From assembly GCF_024168825.1 (NCBI RefSeq), contig NZ_JALJWH010000001.1, positions 1,612,001 to 1,676,000 on the forward strand: a stretch of 64,000 nucleotides of DNA, written 5' to 3'. Shown one piece after another: positions 16,424 to 23,375 of the stretch (the first letter of the stretch is position 1; the number at the start of each line of letters is the position of its first letter). A program made the translations under genes and the position numbers. Below the pieces are notes generated by a model that was not told where the DNA came from, searched no databases, and saw nothing but the letters and a program-made list of their open reading frames with translations. Source of the stretch: Paenarthrobacter sp. A20 (lineage in GTDB: Bacteria > Actinomycetota > Actinomycetes > Actinomycetales > Micrococcaceae).

Positions 16424-16708
16424 TCATTTCGGGGCAACCATGGATTTCTCTGGTCTCGGGGTTCGCTCAAATTGCTTGCGTATTCTCTTGAAAATGCTCA
16501 CGCTCATGAGGACGAGCCCAAGGAGCAAGAGGCTAAACCCTAGGAGTATGAGGAAGCTCCCGGCCAGCGTAAGCAGGGTGTAGAAGTCTTCGTCATTGCG
16601 ATACTCCTGGTGAGCGGCGCGTCCACCAAGCGGAACGGCCAGAACCCACCCAACAAGTCCGAGGATTGCTCCAAAAAGTAAAGACTGAGCTATGGACGTC
16701 CGAAGCAT
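16424..16708 (-). CDS. Small two-helix membrane protein
   Basis: 94 residues from ATG at 16708, with GGGGAA five bases upstream; the frame is open further but would cross the 26-bp element. Two transmembrane segments are visible (SLLFGAILGLVGWVLAVPLG and GSFLILLGFSLLLLGLVLM) joined by a charged loop RAAHQEYRNDEDF, with a basic tail. Similar in plan to the small membrane proteins at 11833, 21512 and 21752. Possibly an immunity protein against a membrane-targeting toxin. Confidence 0.65.
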   Translation of the reverse strand: MLRTSIAQSLLFGAILGLVGWVLAVPLGGRAAHQEYRNDEDFYTLLTLAGSFLILLGFSLLLLGLVLMSVSIFKRIRKQFERTPRPEKSMVAPK

Positions 16709-16779
16709 TATGTTCCCCCAAATCGAAGATCTCAGACTACACGCCGCACAGACGCCGGCCTTTTCAGGAGCAGGCAAGT

Positions 16780-16805
16780 GCCAGGTGAGGGATCGGCTTA
16801 CGTGC
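16780..16805 (+). repeat. 26-bp element 11
   Basis: Halves GCCAGGTGAGGG and CGGCTTACGTGC around AT. The right half belongs to the same subtype as those at 10056 and 17493. 72 bp upstream of the membrane-protein start. Confidence 0.8.
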
Positions 16806-16864
16806 ACGGGTCGCTTCTGGACTTCTCAGCCCTCTACCCGGGCACTGCGCTAACCGTCGCGACT

Positions 16865-17419
16865 TTAGGACTTTGAGTGTTGCTCACCTATGGTGCTGTG
16901 CCAGTACTGGCCGTTGATGCTCATGGAACGGAGTACTTGGTCGGGGCTAGATGGTTCCGGCCAGATCTCCAGCAGATACCAGTCGAGAAGCTGTTCGGCG
17001 AACTCGCCTTCAGCGCCCTCGTCGCGTCCCCTCTCGCTGGCCCGGAGCCGATACTTGCCCGGGAGAATCGCGTCCAAAGTGCCGCTGGTTTCAGCAGCCC
17101 AGGAACTCCACTTCAACTGTCTTCCAGCGGGAAGAGTGAAGGATACTTCGACGATGTCCTCCCATATCGCGTCGTCAGTGGCGTCCAGGGGCCGCTCTTC
17201 CATGAGAATGATGCGAAGAGCAGAGCCACCTGAGCGGCGGCCGAAGTGAACGTACAGTCCCTCAGGGTCGGACGCGCCAACAAGGCCATTGACTTGCCCC
17301 TTGAAGAACTATTCGAAAATTCCATTGAAACCAACACCATCAGCGAACTCGTCGCCCCATGTGAGATCGAACTGACCGTAGTCAGTAAGAACGACCTGAT
17401 CCAAAAGAACGCTGTACAT
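16865..17419 (-). pseudogene. Paralogue of the 19095 immunity-type gene, interrupted by a TAG codon
   Basis: Reading minus from ATG 17419 gives MYSVLLDQVVLTDYGQFDL ... GVGFNGIFE, then TAG (17311-17309), then FFKGQVNGLVGASDPEG and HFGRRSGGSALRI on to the stop at 16865. The intact gene at 19095-19622 has FERFF where this one has FE-stop-FF, and the two align to the end (WEDIVEVSFTLPAG, GRDEGAEGEFAE). So a single nonsense codon divides an otherwise intact 184-codon frame. The distal part (from 17203) could still be translated from an internal ATG. Family unknown. Confidence 0.82.
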
Positions 17420-17492
17420 GCCGCCAGCATAGTGCGGCCTGCTGTCGCTCCGGTTGGCGACATAGCCCGCATGGAATCGTGAGTTCGTTTGT

Positions 17493-17518
17493 GCCCGCTG
17501 AAGGATCGGCTTGCGGGC
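17493..17518 (+). repeat. 26-bp element 12
   Basis: Halves GCCCGCTGAAGG and CGGCTTGCGGGC around AT. Outer arms GCCCGC and GCGGGC pair perfectly though position 6 differs from the consensus: a compensated change. Confidence 0.85.
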
Positions 17519-17662
17519 GGTGATTTATGAAGTTGGCCGTAGTTCACCACAAGGCGCATTTGGTTAGGACTTCGTTACCGGCCCGGCATGGTCACCTACC
17601 GGATTATTAATCGGAAGTAGACGCCCTAGCGTCCGGCGTGCTCACGTAGTGGAGAATGTCGA

Positions 17663-17755
17663 TCATGGGTGTTCTTTTTGACTACTTCTCTGCTGCCTCC
17701 GATGAGGAAGCAGCGCATCGAAGCCTGTCGTCTTCGGCTGATACGGAGTATCCAT
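17663..17755 (-). pseudogene. 5' fragment related to the HEAT-like gene at 20729
   Basis: The minus-strand frame starts MDTPYQPKTTGFDAL and then diverges, ending after 30 codons. The gene at 20729 starts MDAVYQPNATGLDAL. The DNA match extends about 25 bp upstream of the ATG into the flank of the 26-bp element (shared TCGTCTGGTTACTCTCAG). So the element, leader and first 15 codons of one cassette were copied here in inverted orientation, without the rest of the gene. Confidence 0.8.
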
Positions 17756-17775
17756 ACAACTGAGAGTAACCAGAC

Positions 17776-17801
17776 GAAAGCAGATGGATCCTCCACCAGA
17801 C
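17776..17801 (-). repeat. 26-bp element 13, the only inverted copy
   Basis: Read on the minus strand: halves GTCTGGTGGAGG and CCATCTGCTTTC around AT. Its better-conserved half faces the other way from all other copies, and its right flank matches the flank of the copy at 20683. It lies between the barstar gene and the 5' gene fragment, both also on the minus strand. Confidence 0.85.
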
Positions 17802-17851
17802 GCTGTCTCTGTCGTGATCCGAAGGCACGAGCCACCTCACTTCCCAGCAGG

Positions 17852-18367
17852 CTAAATAGCGACAGCTTTTGTCTTCGCCCCCGCATAACCCCACTTTTCG
17901 GCGGTGATCTGTTCGTCTGTTTGCTCCGCCTGCAGAACGACGTAAAAGGGGACTGCTGGCCTGTCCCAGGCTTCACCCAGTGCTATCGGTTCCGCAAAGG
18001 TCGAGACTGCTGTTTTGAGCACCCCGGTTAGGGTGTGCAGTTCCTTCTGATCCTCGTTTGCCAAAACCACGCTAGCGTCTTGAATGATCAAGACGAGCGC
18101 TCCTGCAGGCAAGAGCCAGTCCAGATCGTTAAGGCATTCATCCAACGCAGGCCAGTTCTCGCCGAAGAACCTAGGAAACTGGAGAGCAGCCCCGAATTCG
18201 TCCATGACGCCTTGCACAGTCCGCATCTTTCTACCGCGGAGTGTCCTAACCAGACCTGTATTCCCAACCATCCGACGTACTACGTCATCGACGAGCGCTG
18301 CCTCTGCGGCGCAAAGTAAGAAGGACGTTTCAGTGGGCACACTGGCGAACATCTCTGGGTCAATCAC
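17852..18367 (-). CDS. Barstar-family RNase inhibitor (immunity protein)
   Basis: 171 residues. The barstar core is visible at about 56-85: VQGVMDEFGAALQFPRFFGE then NWPALDECLNDLDWLLP. In Bacillus barstar the corresponding segment supplies Asp35 and Asp39 to the barnase active site; by alignment these are Pro and Glu here, with an Asp at the position before Glu. The GTG start at 18367 overlaps the stop of the RNase-like toxin (GTGA), so the two are translationally coupled and very probably a toxin-immunity pair. Longer than Bacillus barstar (about 90 residues), with extra N- and C-terminal regions. Confidence 0.85.
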   Translation of the reverse strand: MIDPEMFASVPTETSFLLCAAEAALVDDVVRRMVGNTGLVRTLRGRKMRTVQGVMDEFGAALQFPRFFGENWPALDECLNDLDWLLPAGALVLIIQDASVVLANEDQKELHTLTGVLKTAVSTFAEPIALGEAWDRPAVPFYVVLQAEQTDEQITAEKWGYAGAKTKAVAI

Positions 18368-18663
18368 CTGAACCTCACAAACGTATCGTAATGGTCCAGT
18401 GTCGAATACGCAGACCCGTCTGAACCTGTGACAATTCGTTCTCCACCCCGATTAGTTCCCTTCTGGAAGGGATTGACATCCCATTCTCGATACTTGATCG
18501 GGCCGTTCGCGCTGGACGTGGGTAGAGTCATAGGTCCAGTATTCTCGAAGGGTCGCCCGCCTTTGAAACCCGGGAAGGGCGCGCCCTTCTGCGCAACGCG
18601 TTCTGCTACCTCCATTGCATTCTGCTTCACCGGCCCATAGGTGTTGCGCTGGTGAACCGTCAT
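18364..18663 (-). CDS. Barnase-like RNase toxin tip, 5'-truncated
   Basis: About 99 residues from ATG 18663; the frame runs open to 18795, but that part is antisense to the GNAT relic and not toxin-like. The barnase/RNase Sa-type core is clear: YREWDVNP carrying the Glu base, RGGERIVTGSDGSAY carrying the active-site Arg, and DHYDTF carrying the His acid. Such domains form the C-terminal warheads of large secreted polymorphic toxins; the delivery part is missing. It ends FVRFR, overlapping the barstar start. Whether it is expressed is unknown. Confidence 0.8.
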   Translation of the reverse strand: MTVHQRNTYGPVKQNAMEVAERVAQKGAPFPGFKGGRPFENTGPMTLPTSSANGPIKYREWDVNPFQKGTNRGGERIVTGSDGSAYSTLDHYDTFVRFR

Positions 18664-18939
18664 TTTCCAGAATCCGCGGAACTGAGCCTGATCGCCGTGC
18701 AGGCCAATCACCGGGGCAAGGGAGTCGGTTCGGCTCTGGTCAACGCGGTCTCGATGTCGCTCGTTGTCGAGGGCTGCCAACTGCTTCAAGTCCATACTGT
18801 GGGTCCATCATTCGAGGACGAGGCCTATGCGAAGAGCAGGGCTTTCTACCATCGAGCTGGGTTTCTACCTCTACAAGAGTTTGAACGCATCGATTGGGAC
18901 GGTCCCTCGCTTGTTATGGTGAGGCCGCTCGCAAAATAG
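18652..18939 (+). pseudogene. GNAT acetyltransferase, 5'-truncated
   Basis: 95 residues from GTG 18652: only the C-terminal part of a GNAT fold, beginning in the strand before the acetyl-CoA loop (ELSLIAVQANHRGKGVGSAL) and continuing through SRAFYHRAGFLPLQEFERID. A full domain needs about 50 more N-terminal residues. Its 5' end overlaps the cut end of the toxin frame on the other strand, so both genes were truncated at the same junction near 18650. The 26-bp element follows 4 bp after the stop. Confidence 0.75.
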
Positions 18940-18942
18940 TCT

Positions 18943-18968
18943 GTCCGGTCAGGGATCCTCTAGCGAAC
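18943..18968 (+). repeat. 26-bp element 14
   Basis: Halves GTCCGGTCAGGG and CCTCTAGCGAAC around AT, 4 bp after the GNAT stop. Confidence 0.85.
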
Positions 18969-19094
18969 GCTCTGGTGCTCTCCTCTGAGAGCCTGGGCGT
19001 TAGGTCAGCCGCAGCCAGAGGGCAATGGACACCTCATCGGCGGGCCCACAAAGCTCGCGCGTGGACAGCGCTCTTGAAGAAAATACTCCTGTGT

Positions 19095-19622
19095 TCAGCG
19101 GCGGCTTCCCCACGTCTTGTGCCAGTACTCAGCGTCCTTGCTGTTGGAGCATAGGATGGCGTCCGGCTGCGGCGAAGCTGGCCACATCTCCAGTAGGTAA
19201 TGATCGACCACCTCTTCGGAGAATTCTCCGTCATGGCCTTCGTCGCGGCCTCTGGCGCTGGTCCGCAAACGGTAGCTGCCGGGCGTCACGTCGCGTAGTT
19301 CACCGCTGTTCTCGTCGCCCCAGGAAGTCCACCGCATGTGATGTCCCTCGGGAAGAGTGAAGGACACCTCGACGATGTCCTCCCACGGGGAATCGGGGTT
19401 TAGCTCTGGTGGCTCATCCAGGAGCACGACGCGGACTGCTGACCCTCCCGACCGTCGACCGAAGTGGAGATAGATTCCATCCGGATTGGTCGACCCGACC
19501 AGGCCATTGACTTGGTCGTCGAAGAAGCGTTCAAAGATTCCATCGAAGCCATAGCCGGCCCAATACAGGTCGAACTGGCCGTAGTCGGTCATGATGACTT
19601 GATCGAGCAGCACTCTTTCCAT
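19095..19622 (-). CDS. Immunity-type protein, intact paralogue of the 16865 pseudogene
   Basis: 175 residues. Blocks: QVIMTDYGQFDLYWAG, GIFERFFDDQVNGLVG, HFGRRSGGSAVRVVL, WEDIVEVSFTLPEG, YRLRTSARGRDEGHDGEFSE and DHYLLEMWPA. The family is unknown to me; two copies in one array suggest diversification by duplication. Soluble. It lies 30 bp downstream of the ankyrin gene on the same strand with no 26-bp element between, so the two form one two-gene cassette. Confidence 0.7.
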   Translation of the reverse strand: MERVLLDQVIMTDYGQFDLYWAGYGFDGIFERFFDDQVNGLVGSTNPDGIYLHFGRRSGGSAVRVVLLDEPPELNPDSPWEDIVEVSFTLPEGHHMRWTSWGDENSGELRDVTPGSYRLRTSARGRDEGHDGEFSEEVVDHYLLEMWPASPQPDAILCSNSKDAEYWHKTWGSRR

Positions 19623-19652
19623 GGCATCAGGATAGGGGTGGGACCGAGAGGG

Positions 19653-20045
19653 TCATTCAGCTACGTCCGTGAAGTACTGTGCGACGTCGTAATTGCCGAT
19701 CAGTCGTGCAAACCCAACGGGGGTCTTTCCACTTCCGTTGACGCTGTGTGGATCAGCTCCGTGCGAACGCAGGAGTTTGATCAGTTCGCCACGGCCGTTT
19801 GAATTACCAACAGCAGTAAAGAGCGCAGTGTTGCCCCAGCCGTTTTGCAGGTCAACGGTGGCGCCGGCATAAAGCAAAGCAGCAGCTGCGGCGACGGCAT
19901 ATTCCTGTGCAGCAAAATGTAGTGGCGTGAAACCAGCCTTGTCCTGGGCATCGGGCGAAGCGCCGTCAGCCAGCAGCGCCTCCACGGTGGCAACATCATT
20001 TTCCAGGGCCGCGTAGTGGAGCGCTGTGCGGTTCATTCTGTCCAT
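19653..20045 (-). CDS. Ankyrin-repeat protein
   Basis: 130 residues with about three to four ankyrin repeats: RTALHYAALENDVATVEALL, FTPLHFAAQEYAVAAAAALL, NTALFTAVGNSNGRGELIKL and KTPVGFARLIGNYDVAQYF. Small ankyrin proteins occur as immunity proteins in toxin loci and are also general binding modules. Cytosolic, no signal. The first gene of a two-gene minus-strand cassette. Confidence 0.8.
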   Translation of the reverse strand: MDRMNRTALHYAALENDVATVEALLADGASPDAQDKAGFTPLHFAAQEYAVAAAAALLYAGATVDLQNGWGNTALFTAVGNSNGRGELIKLLRSHGADPHSVNGSGKTPVGFARLIGNYDVAQYFTDVAE

Positions 20046-20102
20046 ACGTGCAGTCTGCCATCCGGGAACCAGCGGCGGAGAGCGACGCCCTTCGAAATAG
20101 CT

Positions 20103-20128
20103 GTCCGGTGAAGGATCCCCATCCGGGC
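20103..20128 (+). repeat. 26-bp element 15
   Basis: Halves GTCCGGTGAAGG and CCCCATCCGGGC around AT; placed between divergent cassettes (ankyrin to the left, DUF4262 to the right). Confidence 0.87.
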
Positions 20129-20193
20129 GTGCAGGGGATGGGCAGCACTGACGATTGGCGACGGAGCTTTTACGGCGTTGCTAGATTGAGTCC

Positions 20194-20652
20194 GTGAAAC
20201 TTAAGGACAGCAATGACCCCGTCTTCAATCAACTGCTGTCGTTGATCGAAGAGCACGGGTGGGCGGTACGTCATGTCGGCGCGGGTGATGAGGCTGCTTT
20301 TTCCTACACCGTTGGTCTTACAGCCCTAAAGCATCCGGAGATTGTTATGGAGGGCCTGCCGTTCGAGGTAGCTCAAGCCTTCCTGAACCTCATGGGTGAA
20401 GAGGTAAAAGCAGGTAAACGCTTCATCCCGGGAACCATCGCCACCGACCTCACCGAACCTCCGGCTCCCATCGCTTTCATCGCGGTGGAAAACATCGCGG
20501 GACTGACAGCGGTGGCAGAAGTTTACGGCCAAGTAAACGCCCTACAAGCAATTTGGAGCGACTCCACCGGACATTTACCCTGGGAGTCGTCCTACCGCAA
20601 CCCTGCGGATGCGCAACCTCTCTTAGGTCCAGTACCCGACTCCTTCAAGTAA
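20194..20652 (+). CDS. DUF4262-family protein
   Basis: 152 residues from GTG 20194. The DUF4262 pattern is visible: IEEHGWAVRHVGAGDEAAF, SYTVGLTALKHPEIVMEGLP and the later IAFIAVENIAGL. DUF4262 proteins are found singly and in immunity arrays; activity not known. Cytosolic. The cassette is bounded by elements at 20103 and 20683. Confidence 0.82.
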   Translation: MKLKDSNDPVFNQLLSLIEEHGWAVRHVGAGDEAAFSYTVGLTALKHPEIVMEGLPFEVAQAFLNLMGEEVKAGKRFIPGTIATDLTEPPAPIAFIAVENIAGLTAVAEVYGQVNALQAIWSDSTGHLPWESSYRNPADAQPLLGPVPDSFK

Positions 20653-20682
20653 ATTTCTGGGTTCTCGCTTGATCGCAACATC

Positions 20683-20708
20683 GCCCGGTGAAGGATCCTT
20701 CTGCGTTC
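20683..20708 (+). repeat. 26-bp element 16
   Basis: Halves GCCCGGTGAAGG and CCTTCTGCGTTC around AT. The right half and the next 35 bp are shared with the inverted copy at 17776; the right half also resembles that at 23304. Confidence 0.87.
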
Positions 20709-20728
20709 GTCTGGTTACTCTCAGTTGT

Positions 20729-21307
20729 ATGGATGCTGTGTACCAACCGAATGCAACAGGCCTCGATGCCTTGGACGAACTCGACTACGTCGACTGGAAC
20801 CAACTGCAGCACGCGTACGGAAAAGGCATCGTTTTCCTGGAGGGCTCCAACGCTTCACCTAGCATTGCCGGCGACGTAGCCCGATCATTAGCTGCACTTC
20901 GAGACGACCCTTCCCTCGCAATCGGTGAGGGGCTCTACTCCAATGTCTGCCACCAGGGCACGGTCTATGAAGCAACCGCCTATGCAGTGCCCTTTATCGC
21001 AGCAGTTGCCGCTGGTGATGTCCCAGACTCGATCCGCGTACCCTTGCTGGCGCTCTTGGGGGACATCTCTATCGGAGGAAGCTACGTGGCTCCTGACGGG
21101 TCTCACTCGGGTGCTTACGGCGATCAGGTAGGTGTCCTCGTCACTGAATCGCTCGCCACTTCGATGAGACGCTTCACAACGCTCCGGACGCCCGAGCTCG
21201 AGGCCCTGATGCAAGCGATCCAGTCGCTTCTTGATCGCTCAACCGACGCACGCCGCGAGGCGGTTGAGTCCGCAATCGATTCTGTACTCAAGCTCGCTCA
21301 GCAGTAG
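20729..21307 (+). CDS. HEAT-repeat-like immunity-type protein
   Basis: 192 residues from ATG 20729; the frame is open to 20669, but that crosses the 26-bp element, and the fragment at 17755 begins at the same ATG. The part CHQGTVYEATAYAVPFIAAV followed by RVPLLALLGDIS is the HEAT-like helical pattern of small proteins common beside polymorphic toxins. Soluble. The element at 21315 starts 8 bp after the stop. Confidence 0.75.
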   Translation: MDAVYQPNATGLDALDELDYVDWNQLQHAYGKGIVFLEGSNASPSIAGDVARSLAALRDDPSLAIGEGLYSNVCHQGTVYEATAYAVPFIAAVAAGDVPDSIRVPLLALLGDISIGGSYVAPDGSHSGAYGDQVGVLVTESLATSMRRFTTLRTPELEALMQAIQSLLDRSTDARREAVESAIDSVLKLAQQ

Positions 21308-21314
21308 ACACGGC

Positions 21315-21340
21315 GCCCGTTAGCCGATCCTCCAACGGGC
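21315..21340 (+). repeat. 26-bp element 17
   Basis: Halves GCCCGTTAGCCG and CCTCCAACGGGC around AT. Outer seven bases GCCCGTT and AACGGGC pair perfectly despite differing from the consensus: again a compensated change. Confidence 0.83.
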
Positions 21341-21511
21341 GGTCTCCTGGGGACCCCGTACGTCCGACACTGGCTAGAGAAGTCCGGGGTGTAAGGCCCT
21401 TCCGGTGTAGTGACCTGGGTAAAGCTGGGCCTCAGGCACCGTAAGAGGCGGTGCTCGATCATCACAGCGGGCAACGTCCTACGATGGTGACATACCCACA
21501 AAGGACAAAGA

Positions 21512-21751
21512 ATGACACTCGCCCTTCTCATGATCGCCGTTAGCCTGGTCTGGCTGGCACTTCGAAAATGGATCGCGCAGATGCAATACACTGCCACAAC
21601 ACAGATGTTCGGTGAGAATGAGGAACTTAAGGAAGAGCGTCTTAGAGGATTCGAGCGGGCCGGAGTCTTCTTCTGCATTGTCTTTTTCTTAGCAGGGCTA
21701 GCCATCCTCACGCTCACGTTCATCTTTCGGCCCCCATGGGAAGGTTCTTAA
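21512..21751 (+). CDS. Small two-helix membrane protein, first of a pair
   Basis: 79 residues from ATG 21512 with AAAGGACA upstream. Hydrophobic segments LALLMIAVSLVWLAL at the start and FFCIVFFLAGLAILTLTF near the end, with a charged middle NEELKEERLRGFERAG. Its stop is directly followed by the GTG of the next membrane gene, so the two are coupled. Function unknown; immunity against a membrane-active toxin is possible. Confidence 0.65.
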   Translation: MTLALLMIAVSLVWLALRKWIAQMQYTATTQMFGENEELKEERLRGFERAGVFFCIVFFLAGLAILTLTFIFRPPWEGS

Positions 21752-21979
21752 GTGAATGAACCATTCCTGGCCTTGGCAGGAGCATTCATCACGCTCAACG
21801 GAGTAGGGCTCTATCTCCTGAGAGAGAAAATGGCACGATCAGGTGTAGATGGATGGGCTTGGCTCCCTGACGGCACGGACTTCAAAACCTATCGCTTTCA
21901 GCTCTTGGCATCGAAAGTCGCGGCGGCCGTGGTGTTCGGAGCAGGTCTGGTCTTTTTGCTGTTGTTTTTTGTTATCTGA
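21752..21979 (+). CDS. Small two-helix membrane protein, second of a pair
   Basis: 75 residues from GTG 21752, abutting the previous stop. Segments LALAGAFITLNGVGLYLL and VAAAVVFGAGLVFLLLFFVI flank a soluble loop with DGWAWLPDGTDF. No family recognised. Followed after 16 bp by the 26-bp element at 21995. Confidence 0.6.
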   Translation: MNEPFLALAGAFITLNGVGLYLLREKMARSGVDGWAWLPDGTDFKTYRFQLLASKVAAAVVFGAGLVFLLLFFVI

Positions 21980-21994
21980 CCAAGCTCGATCAGT

Positions 21995-22020
21995 GCCCGG
22001 TAAGGGATCCTCTAGCGGAC
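21995..22020 (+). repeat. 26-bp element 18
   Basis: Halves GCCCGGTAAGGG and CCTCTAGCGGAC around AT. Confidence 0.87.
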
Positions 22021-22069
22021 ACAGGTGCGTCCTTCGATTCACCGGTTAGCAGGCGGAGCTAAGGGTAGT

Positions 22070-22702
22070 GTGACGTCGAAGGAGGGGAAACAGCATGTGT
22101 TCTCTGCGTCCGGCCAACGAGTAACAGCGTTCGTTCCGCCTGGCTACGAGCGGTACGTGCGCGTTCTTAATCCGATCGAGATTGCACCCGGCTTGGTGGT
22201 CATGTGGTCAGAGGTCGTAAATCGTGGTGGCCTGGAGGCGAGCCCGTGGATGCAATGGGATGAAGTGACGGTCAGCTACGAAGCGATGCCCGCCAACAAT
22301 TCGCAACCCGACATGGGCAACCCACATCCGAGCCTCGCCAAATCCCTGATACGCGTGCTCGAGCTCGACTCCAGTCGCTACAACTTTGCAACGTGGGAAG
22401 GGTATGCCGCGGAGGACGGCAAATCGGTGATCGATTTCTCCCCAGCCCATCGGGGAATGGTCTTGTACTCGGGCAAGGTGGTCGATGAAAAAGGAACTGC
22501 TATCGTTCCGATCACCGACAGCGGGCGCGTTCCCATGTACTGGTGGCCGGATGATCTGCACTGGTGTATCGGCCAAGATATATACGCTCGAAGCCTCATC
22601 ATCGGGTGTGATATCGCTACAGCCGGGAGAATCCTCGCCGATCCAGAACTGGACGCATACCTCATCCGAGAAACGGATACCGTGCTGCTTGAAGACTTTT
22701 GA
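22070..22702 (+). CDS. Immunity-type protein, family unknown
   Basis: 210 residues from GTG 22070, chosen for AAGGG six bases upstream; the frame opens at 22025. Blocks: VLNPIEIAPGLVVMWSEVV, ATWEGYAAEDGKSVIDFSPA and MYWWPDDLHWCIGQDIYARS, ending DTVLLEDF. Tryptophan-rich, soluble. I do not recognise the family. Single gene of its cassette. Confidence 0.68.
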   Translation: MTSKEGKQHVFSASGQRVTAFVPPGYERYVRVLNPIEIAPGLVVMWSEVVNRGGLEASPWMQWDEVTVSYEAMPANNSQPDMGNPHPSLAKSLIRVLELDSSRYNFATWEGYAAEDGKSVIDFSPAHRGMVLYSGKVVDEKGTAIVPITDSGRVPMYWWPDDLHWCIGQDIYARSLIIGCDIATAGRILADPELDAYLIRETDTVLLEDF

Positions 22703-22718
22703 GGGACGCCTCGCTCAT

Positions 22719-22744
22719 GCACGCTGCGGGATCCTCGACCGGAC
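22719..22744 (+). repeat. 26-bp element 19 (diverged left half)
   Basis: Left half GCACGCTGCGGG, core AT, right half CCTCGACCGGAC. The left half departs at three to four positions, the right is canonical. Confidence 0.75.
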
Positions 22745-22820
22745 ACGTCGGCGTCCTTTGAGCCATCCTTTGCCGGCGACGATTCAAAGCGGAATGGGCG
22801 GGACCAACTACACTGCGACC

Positions 22821-23243
22821 ATGGAGCCCTTCACCACTCTTGCGCTTGGCGTTGACCTGCATCTGGCGACGACGGCAGACGGAGGGCGGCGGACGCCTCT
22901 ACTTGGTGGTTACGCGGCGGAGAACCGCTTCAAGTACCGACCGAACTGGGGACTGCCGGGCTGGCCCGACGGCGAGCAGACCGCAGCCCCCGTGCTGGGG
23001 TTCTCAAGAAAGGACATCCAGCCAGGAGAAACCGTAGGTGCGGTGCTGGTGCCTCTCTTCCCCGACCGCGTGCCGGCATGGCGTGACGTGCAGCCTGGAG
23101 ATGAGCTACGCATGTACGAAGGTTCTCAAATTTGCGCGCGCGGAATCATCGTTTGGGTAGAACCAACAACCTGGTTCACGACCGACGACGACCGAGATCG
23201 GTTCACCGAGTGGCTGAGAGACCGAATCTCCCGTAGCCACTGA
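22821..23243 (+). CDS. Small beta-rich protein, family unknown
   Basis: 140 residues from ATG 22821; an in-frame ATG at 22794 is possible. Blocks: LALGVDLHLATTADGGRRTP, DIQPGETVGAVLVPLFPDR and VQPGDELRMYEGSQICARG, reminiscent of a translation-factor-like beta barrel, but I would not assign it. Soluble. Next element 61 bp downstream. Confidence 0.65.
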   Translation: MEPFTTLALGVDLHLATTADGGRRTPLLGGYAAENRFKYRPNWGLPGWPDGEQTAAPVLGFSRKDIQPGETVGAVLVPLFPDRVPAWRDVQPGDELRMYEGSQICARGIIVWVEPTTWFTTDDDRDRFTEWLRDRISRSH

Positions 23244-23303
23244 GTGTTTCGTCTCTGAATGCCGTTCTATCGAAGGTCATTGAACGCTTCGGCAATGCGC
23301 TTT

Positions 23304-23329
23304 GTCCGATTGGGGATCCATCAGCGTTC
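23304..23329 (+). repeat. 26-bp element 20
   Basis: Halves GTCCGATTGGGG and CCATCAGCGTTC around AT; the right half matches the subtype at 17776 and 20683. Confidence 0.82.
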
Positions 23330-23375
23330 ATCTGGCCCAAAGCATTGTGGCGGGCTGTTATGGCAGCATTTGGTT

